Source: Aurifilum marmelostoma
Lineage: Eukaryota > Ascomycota > Sordariomycetes > Diaporthales > Cryphonectriaceae
NCBI GenBank assembly: GCA_027559495.1
Contig: JAMXSV010000018.1
Span: forward strand, 620,001 to 684,000
Length of the DNA stretch: 64,000 nt
Direction of reading: 5' to 3'
The position numbers were made by a program, and so were the translations under genes. Every line of letters begins with the position of its first letter. The stretch's first letter is position 1. The notes under the pieces were generated by a model. That model was not told the DNA's origin. It saw only the letters and a list, made by a program, of their open reading frames with translations, and did no database searches. Positions 1-10,642 of the stretch are shown piece by piece.

Positions 1-489
1 GACAGCGACGAAGATGAGGAAGACAGCGGCGAAGAAGACGGAGCAAACAGTGACGAGGCTGGCAGTGTGGATGGCATATATCTAGGGAAGAAGCCAGACC
101 CAACCCCGAAAGAGGCCGCCCGAGGGGGAAAGGATCCGTTCGATATATCGGACGACAGCGAAGAAGATGAGGATGCCGCCATGGAAGCAATCCGGAAGAA
201 AGTGCTGGCATCAAAGTCATTTGCCAATGTGGACGATCCAAAGGACAAGAAAAAGCCAGAGATGATCCCGAGACCACAGCAGCCGCATCAGAAGATGAGA
301 GTCGACGAAGAGGCCGAACCAGATTCTGACAATGGCGATGATGACGATGATGAATTTGATAATATCATCTCCGCTACGCCGATGACGGATAGGATAGGCC
401 TGAACAAACTGGACAGGGAGAGATCGCAGGCCCATATAACGTCGAGAACTTTCACGTCGGGCGGTGCGTCTGCCCCAAAGAGGTGGTGA
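1..489 (+). CDS. 3' end of an unrecognised acidic nuclear-like protein (partial)
   Basis: The frame is open from base 1 to a TGA at 487-489, so this is the last 162 codons of a gene that starts outside the window. The visible part is strongly acidic, with D/E runs near the start and a GDDDDDEF block near the end. It has K/R patches between them and ends in APKRW. The phrases DPFDISDDSEEDED and MEAIRKKVLASKSFA look like conserved linear segments, with possible CK2-type S-D/E sites. I do not recognise the family and assign no function. Composition suggests a disordered nuclear or chromatin-linked tail, which is inference only. It is convergent with the mitochondrial IF-2 gene, whose stop lies 228 bp away. 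Confidence 0.7.
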   Translation, partial: DSDEDEEDSGEEDGANSDEAGSVDGIYLGKKPDPTPKEAARGGKDPFDISDDSEEDEDAAMEAIRKKVLASKSFANVDDPKDKKKPEMIPRPQQPHQKMRVDEEAEPDSDNGDDDDDEFDNIISATPMTDRIGLNKLDRERSQAHITSRTFTSGGASAPKRW

Positions 490-716
490 TGCCTTCAGTC
501 GGTATCAAAGCTCAGATGCGGCGTTGGACTCTAAGAATCTAGCAATGCGTCTACATCTCTTGGCCAAAATAAGTCTCGTACACATGTGCGATGACCCACG
601 ACCCGTTATCTAAATGCTTCAGAACTGGCAATAAATTGAGCTGAGATGACATTTCTAAATGTATCCGTGCACGCCTTACTGATGCATCATGGTTTCTATC
701 CGTAGCCTCTATCTTT

Positions 717-3700
717 TTACAAGTGCCTCTTTTCCTGTACTTCTTCGTAAAGTTGAATAGCATCGCCGGGCTGAAAATCGTCGTAGTCCTCGAACATCAT
801 GCCGCACTCGGTGCCTTTTCTCATCTCGCTAACGTCCTTTTGCTTTTGCTTGAGGGCTTCAAGCTTGCCTTCGTTGAGAGTTAGCACATTGTCTGCAGAA
901 TCCTTCGAAAATTAATGTGGGAGTGGGGTCAGACTGCCCGAAACATACCTTCGTGAATCTTCTCCCCGTTCCGCATCACCCTGTACAGGCCACCCCTCGT
1001 CACCATGCCATTTTTGACCTTGACGCCGGCAATATTCTTATACACCCTCTTCACAATATTGATTGGGAAGACCTGGAGTACCTCCGCCTCGGCCAGAACC
1101 CTCTGGCTCATGATGGGCGGTAGCAGTTCCGACAGCTGCTTCTTGACAGCATCAACTAACTCGTAGATGATGTTGTGATCCAGAATCTTGACGCCAGCAT
1201 CATCTGCCCTACGCAAGATGATGCCCGGTACGACAGTGTTGAAGTTGATGATGCAGCCTTTGGCCGTTGCCATGTGATCGATGTCTGACTCGGTGATCTG
1301 TCCTGGCGAGGACCGCAGGATGCGCGTCCGAACCTCGTTGTTGCCGATTTCCTGAATGGCGTTGGTCACAGCCTCAACCGAGCCCATCACGTCGCCCTTG
1401 ACAATGATGTTGAAGATCTTAGGGCCTGTCTCTACAGGCTCGACAGGGGTGTCTTCATCGTCACCCTCCCGCTCCTCCTCCATCATCTTCTCCAGAGCCT
1501 TTCTCTCGGCTTCCTCGCGGTCTGCAAGTTCTTTCTGGGCTTTCAGCGCAGCAGCTTCCGCTCGGTCTGCGACCTCCTGACGATAGTCAACCGCTGATTG
1601 CGCCTTGCTCTCATCCGGCGCCTGCAGAACCATGTCTCCTGCCATTGGTGGTTGCTTCCAGCTACCGTAGATCTCCACAGGTGTTCCCGGTCCGGCGGCC
1701 TTGACCTCTGCGCCGGCTTCATTCCTCATGGTCCTGATCCTGGTGTAGGTGTTACCAGCAACAATAAGATCGCCGACACGAAGCGTGCCCCTCTTCACGA
1801 GGATGGTCGCTGCTCTACCATCAGACTTGACACTGGCCTCAAGAACCCACCCCTCGGCCATGCCATCGGGCTCAGCGCGCATGTCGAGGATCTCAGACAG
1901 TGTCAGGATGCTTTCTTCGAGGTCACCCATTCCCCGACCAGTGACGCCGCTGACTGCCACCACCTGCACGTCACCACCAAAGTCTTCAATCTCAACCCCG
2001 TTGGTGGCCAGATCCGACTTGACATGTTCGATGCGCTTCGGGTCATCATCAATGTCGATCTTGTTGATGGCAACAATCATGGGTACCTTGGCATTCTGAG
2101 CATGCTTGATGGCCTCGATTGTCTGTGGCTTCACACTATCATCGACGGCCACCACCAAGACGACGATGTCTGTAACGTTGGCACCACGCTGCCGCATGCT
2201 CAAAAAGGCGGCGTGTCCAGGCGTGTCCAGGAACGTGATGAGCTTGCCAGACTTGAGTTTGACAGAGAAGGCGCCGATATGTTGCGTGATACCGCCATGT
2301 TCCTGTGCTGCGACAGATGACTTTCGCAGCCAGTCCAGCATGGTTGTCTTGCCGTGGTCGACATGGCCCATGATGGTGACAATTGGTGGTCGAGGAGGCA
2401 CAGCTGACAAGTCTTCCGGTGGTGGTCTCGGTTTTAGATCACGGCCGTCACCCGTGTCGACAGTGGGCTCGAAGCCGTATTCGGCTGCAACAAGAGCTGC
2501 AGTCTCGCCTGTCATCATGCTGTCGTGGAGAATGTTCTCGAAACCGAGTTGCTCGAGATCTTTCAGAAACTGCCGAGGTTTGACGCGCAGCGCATCAGCA
2601 AGGTCAGACACTGTGATGTACTCAGGCAACAGAATTGTTTTGGGTGCCAGTGCCTCCTTGGTAGCTCTCTTTTCCTCTCTTGCGCGTATGCGTTGTTCAC
2701 GTATAGCCATGGCCTGTTCGTAATCAAAATCTTCATCATGCTCATCATCATATTCCCGCCGTCTCCGATTGTGAGACTTCTTTGGTTTGTCGCCTCTGCC
2801 TCGACGTTCAAAGGGTTCGTCGAAGTCTCGATTTCGACCGCGATAGCCCACGTCTCGGTCAGAGTCTCGGCCTCTCCCGCGTCTGTCATCAGAAAACTTG
2901 CCTCTACCCTGATGCTCGATGTTGCTGACAAAGTCCTTACTCGTTGCGCTTCTCTCGTTTGATTCCCGAGGACCCTGCTTAGATTCAGGGGGGACAGGAG
3001 CATCAGACTCCCTAGAGTTTGGGGCACCTATGTCCCGGCCACTCTGACCCAATCTTCGGAACGAGTTATCCTGGGATCTTGAGGACTTGACCATAGACTC
3101 GAATGGGTCATCCGACCTTGAAGATATAGGGCCACCCTGTGAGCTTGATGGCCTGGACATGGGCTCGAATTGTAGTTGAGACGGTGGCACTGATGGTCCT
3201 GGCAGTTTAGAGTCGCTTGCTCTGACTACATGACTTTGAATTGGGATTGATGAGCGCTGATTTGAGACAGACTCTGCTGGAACCGGAGAGCTAACACTCC
3301 CCAAAGATGACGGAGACCCCCAGTCGTGATAGCGATCTCTTCTCCTCAGCTGGTCAGGGGTACGTTTCGGCGATCTGGGCGTAGAGCGTTCACGCTCCTG
3401 AGGTATGTCTTGAGTAGAAGTGGAGCCTGTGCCGGTTGACCTCCGCGAAGTAGGTATATCTCTCCGAGGTAGGTTGAAAGGACTCATAGACTCAAATAGA
3501 TTGTCCCTAGTCTCTCTCCTTCGAAGCTGAGGAAATTCAGCACCGGTTGGAGGTGGATGACTGGGCGGTTTACTGAGAGCTGGATCGAGGAGAGGCTCTT
3601 TCGACAGCTGACGAGTAGGGTCCGTAGCTTGGACTTGTGGTCGAGCTGCTGACGGCGATGGAGGTGACGGTGGACTGCTGAGAGGCTGAGGCGAGGCCTG

Positions 3701-4519
3701 CTGGTTAATTTTTTGAGCAGTCGTCTCCCGAGATTGTGCCGCTTGTCGGAGATCATCTAGAGAGAGCCCGGAGGTGCCACTGGTTGACTTTGCTGCAGCC
3801 ACCGAGCTGCCAACTGGCTTAATTGCTGAGATGCCGGAACCAAAAGCAGGCTTTTCAGGACCTCTTCCGGGATGAGTGCCGAACGAGTTCGGTCTACTAC
3901 CACCCCAAGAACTGTTAAGCTGACCAAAGGCCGTGCTGATGGGTGGGCGAGCAGGAGGCACCCTACCTGCGTTCGCACCGCCGGACGGCACTGTGCTCGA
4001 GGAACCAGCTGCCGGCTGTGCTGGAGGAACGTCGCTTTCGTAAGTAGATCTTGCAGGAGACGCGCCGCCACCAAGCTTCCCGCCCCATGCTGATGTTCCA
4101 GTGGCCGGAAGAATCTTGTCGCCTGCAGCGAGCCCTCCTCCCCACGCAGCAGATGGTGAAGGGCTTGCGCTCCCTGCGTTCTGATTCTGCCCGTTTTTCA
4201 ATGCAGCGCCCCATGCAGAATTCGACTGCCCTGGGACAGCGTTGGATCCAAACCTGCCCCACATGGCATAATACCGGATGTCTGTCCGACTGCCCTTTGA
4301 ACAGCCTTCCTCGGATGCGAGTTGTGCTGCATGTCGGGGTGCTTTCGAGCCTGGTCGCCTGGATGTTGCGAGGCCGGTCGAGGAAAACGAGCGTGGTAGG
4401 GAGGGTCGGTCATGGTTATGTGTGCGACCAGCATTACGCAGTCGCGCCAGATCTTGCTGTTGTTGGCGTCGACATGATGCGCAGACGTAGAAGCCGGCCT
4501 GCCTCTGAAGTCGCAACAT
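717..4519 (-). CDS. ifm1: Mitochondrial translation initiation factor IF-2
   Basis: This GTPase brings initiator tRNA to the mitoribosome. There are two coding exons, 4519..949 and 892..717. The 56-bp intron has donor GTATGT and acceptor TGCAG, and the join encodes KIHE|DNVLTL. The product is about 1248 aa, long compared with yeast IFM1 but usual for filamentous fungi because of a disordered N-terminal half. The start ATG at 4519 gives MLRLQRQAGFYVCASC, an Arg-rich presequence-like N-terminus with a CxxC. The G domain begins near residue 717: G1 GHVDHGKTT, G3 DTPGHAAF, G4 NKID. An IF-2 N-domain segment (VSDLADALRVKPRQF) precedes it. The C-terminal exon supplies the canonical IF-2 end, VRKG-type ECG followed by FQPGD. 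Without exon 2 the protein would lack this end, so the intron is well supported. Confidence 0.95.
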
Positions 4520-5145
4520 GTTAGCCAAGTCCAGGTGAGACGATATATAAACACAGACGACAGGAAGAAAATAAATATAAATATACCTTGGCCTGGTTCC
4601 TCAACATCCCTAGAAGAAACACGACGTCGACAGCCTCCTTTGTGGTGCTGCCTTTTTCTCAAGACGCCCCAGGAACTCTCAAGTATGTACGTCGGATCCA
4701 GTCAAGACGAGAACCGCGATGGCAACTTTTTAGGTGGGTTCTCGCAGACGCATGGGGGTCCGCATCCACTAGAGATGTAATAGCAGCGCTATACTTGGAG
4801 GAAACTCGCAATTGGCCCACGGGCCAGCGGTTGGCTCATGTACCTTGCTGGTATAGGCACAAGGAAGCTACGGCCGACCCGGGCTGCCGGGCAGGCACAG
4901 TAGGGAGACATCAGTTCAGGGTCAGGGGTAAAATTATAGAGCTGTCTGAATTACTGAAGCCACGCGTGCAGGCTCTCTCACACATATCGAGACACTGCCC
5001 ATTTCTCTACATCTGTATTTTTGTGCTCACACATTCGCGCTGCAGTGCAGAAGGCCTCCATTCCTGTGTTTCATCTAGTAAATTTTACCAATTATTCAAT
5101 CAAGTCCCTCAAACCTCCAAGAAAGCGCCTCAATATTCCTCGAAC
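4520..5145. promoter_or_regulatory. Divergent promoter region, IF-2 / membrane protein
   Basis: This 626-bp gap separates the start codons of two divergent genes. The + frame of the downstream gene happens to be open for about 186 codons upstream, but it holds no in-frame ATG before 5146. A pyrimidine-rich stretch near 5080-5140 fits a 5' leader. I see no other gene. Confidence 0.5.
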
Positions 5146-6198
5146 ATGGCGCCATCTAAGAGGGCTCAGGCAAAGAAACCAAAATCCTCACTGTCACCTC
5201 CGGCAAGTTTACAAGAGCCTCCCCAACCGTTCAAGCGAGCTCCGGAGGTGATGGCTCCTCTGCTCTCGACCCTCTCGCCAAATCATATCTACATAACACA
5301 CATCGACAGCAAATCGGTCGACTTCAAGCGCAAGATATTTATGGTGCCCATCGTCATCAACCTCGCCATCACTGCGCTCTTTGCATACCGCATGTACCAC
5401 ATCAGCCCCTGGTACTTCAAGCTCGTGGCCTCAGCATTTGGACATTCCAATGAGACCACCGTGCCTGTGGCCGAGTCCAGCTGGTTAGTCATCGCCAAGA
5501 TAATCGCGCGAAGGGCATTTACGTTTTTGCTGGATTTCCTGCTGTTCATCTTCGTCTGGCCCTGGCCCGTGGAGTTTTGCTATGGCGGATCGCACGGCAG
5601 TCCTGTTATGTGGCGGTGGGGTGTAGGATTCCGGCACAAGGAAATCTACATCCGCCGCAGCAAACCGAATTGGGACATTGGCATCAATAAGGCTGTCAAG
5701 GGGGAAGACACCCAAGCCAAGAACCTCTTGATGAACCATATCAGTGTGGCTACAGCGCCGATGCTCATCAATGAGAAGACTGGCTACTTGACGATGAACA
5801 ACGAGTGGGACCTTGACTGGGCGGCGATGGTCAAGGCGACGAAGCTGGTAGATGACAAGAGCATCGCGCTGGAAGCGTTCAAACTGATGGTTGTGCTGCA
5901 CCATGAGGATTACGGCTGGGTCTCGCTTGATCTGAAGATGGAGGAGAATGCGCAGGATGTTGCACGGCAGACGCAGGTGTTTGCATTTCGGGATGCGCTC
6001 GCTGCGGTGGGCAAGGAAGACCTGTTCTACCGATGGATCGAGATTGTCCAATTTGAGTCTACACGGCCGGGCGGGTTTGGTGCCGAGAAGCAGATTGAAG
6101 TCGCAAAGCAAATCCGGGACTTGTTCGCAGAGCAGGGCATCGATTTCGACGAATTTTGGAAGGAGAGTGTGGGCTCGGAGGGTCTTGCCAACATGTAG
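5146..6198 (+). CDS. Conserved hypothetical two-TM membrane protein
   Basis: This is a single-exon, 350-aa protein. The first in-frame ATG is at 5146 (MAPSKRAQ), in a good context (AACATGG). The N-terminal 40 residues are basic and Pro-rich. A hydrophobic segment at about residues 64-83 (VPIVINLAITALFAY) and another at about 122-143 (FTFLLDFLLFIFVWPWPV) are probable membrane helices. The rest is soluble, with many aromatic residues (NEWDLDWAAMV, HHEDYGWVSLDL, YRWIEIVQFESTRPGG). The sequence reads like a conserved fungal family often left unnamed, and I cannot attach a function. A 14-G run lies about 110 bp after the stop. Confidence 0.85.
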   Translation: MAPSKRAQAKKPKSSLSPPASLQEPPQPFKRAPEVMAPLLSTLSPNHIYITHIDSKSVDFKRKIFMVPIVINLAITALFAYRMYHISPWYFKLVASAFGHSNETTVPVAESSWLVIAKIIARRAFTFLLDFLLFIFVWPWPVEFCYGGSHGSPVMWRWGVGFRHKEIYIRRSKPNWDIGINKAVKGEDTQAKNLLMNHISVATAPMLINEKTGYLTMNNEWDLDWAAMVKATKLVDDKSIALEAFKLMVVLHHEDYGWVSLDLKMEENAQDVARQTQVFAFRDALAAVGKEDLFYRWIEIVQFESTRPGGFGAEKQIEVAKQIRDLFAEQGIDFDEFWKESVGSEGLANM

Positions 6199-6311
6199 GA
6201 GGACACCAAGAGGGTGTAAAAAGAGAATCGCCGCTTGAAAGAAAAGGTTGTTGTACCGAATCGTGTTGTCGGAGAGAAGATTGCGTCTTTACGCGATCCC
6301 AGTATGAGAGA

Positions 6312-6325
6312 GGGGGGGGGGGGGG
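6312..6325. repeat. G14 mononucleotide tract
   Basis: This uninterrupted run of 14 G lies in the 282-bp convergent gap between the membrane-protein gene and the PDAP1-like gene. It is one of eight G/C runs of 12 or more in the window, none of them in coding sequence. Confidence 0.95.
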
Positions 6326-6480
6326 AGATGGGGAAAACAAAATACAAAATGACTATGAGACGAAGAGTACCCTGAACCGGGGCCAAATGACAGGAGGGCT
6401 ACGGTAACGAAGATGCCCTTCTCATCCTTCTGCTCACAGAAAGACCCTGACCATTCAGAACCAACAGAGGGAGTGTCACC

Positions 6481-7430
6481 CTACTTCTTCTTGCCGGCCT
6501 TCTTGGAGGGCTTGCCCATAGCAGCCTCGCGCAGCTTGGCCTCCTTCTTCTCAATCTCGGCACGCTTTTTCGCCTCCTGCTCCTTGCGCTCCTCTTCCTC
6601 GGCCTGGCCATCAAATGTCAGTGTCATGTCTTGTCCGTCGAGGATGTGTCTTGGGGGTAGAAGGAAGAACACACCTCTCTCTGCAGACGAGCCCTCTCGC
6701 GCTCCTCACGGATCTTCTGCAGGCGAGCCATATCCGCCTTGGCCTCGTCGGTCTTGCCAGCCAGGTGCTGCTTCATATACCGCTCCTTGGCAGCCGCGGC
6801 CTCGGCCGACTCCCTCTCCTTGCGGCTCTGGGGCTGCTTGACGGTCATCTTGGCCACGCCCTGGGCAGCCTCGTCGACCTCGTCGTCGTCGTCGTCGTTC
6901 TTGGGAGGGGCAACGGCCTGCTTCCGCGCAGCCTTGGAGTGATTCGGGTTGGCGGGCATGTCGTCATCGTCGTCTCCCTCGGAGTCGCTGGGGGGCAGGT
7001 CGCCGACCTGGATAGAAGCGGCCTTGGCCTTGGCGATGGCGGCCTCCTTGCGCGCCTTCTTCTCCTTCCTACGGTCCTCGCGGCTCATCTCCTGGACAGG
7101 AGCAGCACGGGAGGGGCCGGGCTCATCGTCGGATTCTTCCTCAGAGTCCTCCTCATCGTCCGAGTCCGAGTCGGAGCCGTGCGCCTTCTCCTGTACGTCT
7201 TCGCTCCACATGGAGATCTCGTTTCCGTCGGCATCGAGAGGTCGGAGGTCACGGGAAAAATGTTTGCCACCTATCAGGGGAAGAGAGACATGGTCAGTCA
7301 ACGAAAAGACTCTCTGCTTGGGGAAAGGTCTTTGCGAGTAGTGTAGCAAGGATAGAAAATTACCTCCACGCTTGGCCTTGTTGAATTTGCCAGCTCGGGC
7401 ACGATCTACTGCTCTGCCGCCGCCTGCCAT
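6481..7430 (-). CDS. PDAP1/PP28-family phosphoprotein
   Basis: This is a fungal homologue of the 28-kDa heat- and acid-stable phosphoprotein (PDGF-associated protein), with the casein-kinase-substrate PP28 domain. Exons are 7430..7364, 7270..6675 and 6603..6481. The 93-bp and 71-bp introns give a 261-aa product. The N-terminus MAGGGRAVDRARAGKFNKAKRGGGKHFS is restored across intron 1 and fits the family. Next come an acidic Ser-rich block (SDSDSDDEEDSEEES), then a charged helix-forming stretch including YMKQHLAGKTDEAKADMARL, the PP28 core. The protein ends in an E/K coiled coil and a KKAGKKK tail. Intron 1 is a multiple of three and has no stop, so reading through it would still give a protein. 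The family's function in fungi is unclear. Confidence 0.88.
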
Positions 7431-8687
7431 TTTGTTCTGAAAGACTGATGGGGATTGTGCTTGTGTGGGTGTGCTGGTGTCGAATGGCAACGAGGGACAC
7501 TGGTTCCTCGATATCTACTCTGTGTGGTCCAGCAGTCTGTGTGAGAGCTGTGGATGGTCAAGTCTTGTCGCAGCTGACTGGAAATATCAACAAGCAATGG
7601 AAGATTGTCTCTAGGTTTCCCAAGTCAGTGGAAGGAAGAGCAAAAGAGTCACCGCCGCCTGAAAACAGTGCTGCAAGTGATTCACTGCCCCTCATTCCCC
7701 CACCTGCAACAAGGTACAGGGCCCTGAAAATCACTAGCAATTGTTTTCAGCCTTGGTGTGATTGGCTAGCCTGTGCTGACATAAGATGCTTTGGCTATTT
7801 TGTATTCTGTCACTGCATGTGGGGGTCCCCAATGCTGAACACACAAGGCCGTGGGCACAATCTCAAATCCAGTGCCTACAGTAGGCTGGACAGTGGGTGC
7901 TAAGATCTCTGCTGTGCACATGGTGATTTCCAAAGCAGATAGACAAGAATTTCAATGCTGATTCCTCATAGTCGCCTGGAGAAGAGGCAGGGCTGGGTGA
8001 TAACGATGAGCCCAGCGCAAAGCTTACAGTACATGAATTTTTGACTGTCCTGCCAAAGTACACCAGTAACACCAAAGTACAGTGCCCTGAGTGCCAATAC
8101 CTTCCTTACTAAACGGACCGCGCCGCACCGACTGCTTATTAATAATTTCTCGGCCCCACCAGAGCTTGTACCAAAATTTCGCGAGGGCTTCTGTTTCCCC
8201 AGCCTTTTTCTTCTCTTCTCTTCTTCACAACACATATTTCGGCACCCTCGTATTCACTCTGGCACTTGGCCTTTCCTCAGTGGCGTGTCTTGGAGGGGAA
8301 ACCGAGGGTTAGATCAACCTCGTTACCTTACCTTCTGTGCTCGTATTCAGCTTGACAACAAGCTCGCGTTGGGTCCAGATAAATTTTCAACGAGACATTT
8401 CCTAGATATTCCCCGTAATCGGCTGCCAGCATCTCCAAACAATCAAAGCTGTTGACACTCACTACTAGATCTCGAGGTGGGCTTTCCACCCATTCCCATC
8501 TCCTGTCCGTGACCTTACTCTTGACGCACGTGCGGGCAAGGCAGTATTCACCCTTCTATGTACATTAGTGTGCTCTATTGTCGGCGTTCTGTTTCAAGTG
8601 TCTGCAGCCTGGGCATGGCAACTCGATCGTTCAGGCGACTCTAAAGCGAAATCGAATCTTTGCAGATCACCCCAAGCCACGCTCGCC
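7431..8687. promoter_or_regulatory. Divergent intergenic region, PDAP1-like / unknown gene
   Basis: This is 1257 bp between two divergent start codons. Short open frames are present on both strands, but none has protein-like composition or a credible splice partner. It is presumably the two promoters and leaders. Confidence 0.4.
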
Positions 8688-10194
8688 ATGAACCCTTTCG
8701 TCTCTAGCGAGTACGTAGCTCACGCCGTGTCCAACGTCAAAGATCTCGGCTGGAATTATGAACCGCCTGAGACTCCTGGCTCGAGAGCGGCGCCTCGATG
8801 GCAGCTGGCCCGACGTAATCTCTTCAGATATAGGAATGGGAGACCACAGCCAGGGGTCAAGGGCCCTGAATCTTTATTCGTATTGGCCCTTGAGACTGCT
8901 GCAATGAACATCCAGCATATCGATGACTACTGGCTTGAGTCCATCACCAAGCCTGTGTGGATTGAGTGGATGTGGAAGTACTTGAGTCCCGAGAGAGGGT
9001 AAGACCATGCCTCCTGCCTGGACTTTTTGTCTATCGTTCGATAGGACTTTTTGTCTGACTGGATCATAGGGAGATTTCGCTTGAGGCCTGGAAAAAGTTC
9101 AACAGATTCCTGCCCTGTGGTCCAGTTCAGGCTCATGTCTTGAGATCCTTCTTCATGTGCATCAAGGTCCCTACCGCCGCCGATATTGCGGTCTATACCA
9201 ATCCTCTGACATCCACTGCTTCTTTCGACTTTGTCGCCCACCTGAAGATCGCGGGTGCCTCTCAGATCAAGCAGCGAGACCTGATCTCGCTGGCCGGACT
9301 CAAGAACCTTGGTGTGCTGGAGGTGGTTGAGCCAATCGACGCGGCCGCTCCGTTCCCTAGAGTCAGTGATGGCGTGGTCAGTCTTTTCACTTTTCGCACA
9401 ATGGCTCTTACAAGGCTGGCTTATTGATAGGCTGATACTGGATATAGATTAGGTCATGGAGTTGCGAGGAGGATCCATTCCCTCGGCTCCGATACCTCAG
9501 GGTCTGCGGCTTCTACTCCCTCACAAAAGAGAGTCTGCGCTACCTCAACAGATTTCCCAAGCTGGCTCTGTTTGAGACTTGCAGCGAGATCAGGAACTGG
9601 CAAGGAGTAGAATCTCAAGCTCAAATACACGGATGGGCCTACCATGTGATGATTCACGGGTGGAACAGCCGCCGAGATCTCCCACCCTCTCCCTCCGAGT
9701 TCCCATCCATACACGCCCCGCACGAGTTGCTCTTAGAACATCTACTCAAACACGCCCGCAAAACAAGCCCTTTGCACAGAGACCGCTGGACCTTGTTCGC
9801 ATATGATACACTGGACGGCATGCTCGACGAGACCACTCCGCAAGAATCCAAGCAGCCGCCCAGACAATCGCCGCCTTTCGCCTCCTTGTGTCTGGGCGAT
9901 GACCCGGAGACAGCCGGCGACATGACCTCGGAGTGGGCGCGCAGGGGTCTGGAGAGGATGTTCTTCTGGCGGCGCTCACTTGTCCCTGGTCCTGCGGTGC
10001 ATACGGCGGCGGCGGCGACATCCAAGCAGTCCGAGTCCGCTGGGCGTGAGATGGCGGCGGCAGCTTCGGGCGCAAGTGAGGGTCCTGCAGCAGTCGCCCC
10101 AAGCTCGTCAGGCGAAAGATCGAGCTCCCGGCCCCGGAAGCGGGCTCGTAGGAGCGGCATCGGGCACATGCTCGATGCATTCCAATCCTCTTGA
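8688..10194 (+). CDS. Unrecognised three-exon protein with C-terminal basic motif
   Basis: Exons are 8688..8998, 9070..9376 and 9448..10194, separated by two 71-bp introns. Donors are GTAAGA and GTCAGT, and acceptors are CATAG and TATAG. The product is 454 aa. It begins MNPFVSSEYVAHAV. It contains leucine-rich stretches in exons 2-3 (LISLAGLKNLGVLEVVEP; PRLRYLRVCGFYSLTKESLRYL) whose spacing recalls degenerate leucine-rich repeats. It ends in an Ala/Ser-rich region with the NLS-like RPRKRARR. I do not recognise the family. An F-box/LRR-like protein without a visible F-box is possible, but that is a guess. Frame continuity over three exons supports a real gene. Intron 1 carries an internal duplication, listed separately. 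Confidence 0.75.
9020..9056 (+). repeat. 13-bp direct repeat flanking a small palindrome inside an intron
   Basis: GGACTTTTTGTCT occurs at 9020-9032 and again at 9044-9056. The interval between them includes the palindrome TATCGTTCGATA. All of it lies in intron 1 of the unrecognised gene. The arrangement resembles a target-site duplication around a tiny hairpin, or a slipped tandem duplication of 24 bp. Confidence 0.9.
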
Positions 10195-10642
10195 TGATGA
10201 GGGACGGAATAGAGGAACGGCTTGACCACACGATGATGTTTTTGTCTTATGAGCTTGCATGCTTGCCGAGCGACTTCGTTAACGAGTGAGCGTGGCGTTC
10301 AGAGGATGGACTTGAAATTGGATGGGGAGCTGGAACACATGATATTTTTGGAGGCCCCATGACAGCTGGACATTTCATAGATTCGCATTATAAATCCTAA
10401 ATTTGGAATTCCACTTCTGTTCTTTCTGCTCTTGCTTCTTGAGCAGCCATATAACATGAATGACCACTCGATCAATCTTACAACAATAATGCGCACCGTC
10501 AATACCATCATCCATGACTTGGAGTAGAGGATGCAGCCTGTTTCCACCCTATTTTAGGTAATTTATACATTCTCTCGTTGGGACATCCGCCTCATTCATT
10601 CCCATTGGTCTTAAAAGAGAAAAAGAAGGGGGGGGGGGGAAT
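10195..10642. other. Convergent 3' intergenic region
   Basis: This is 448 bp between two convergent stop codons. It holds a G12 run at 10628-10639, just after the SCOT stop on the minus strand. I see no gene. Confidence 0.5.
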
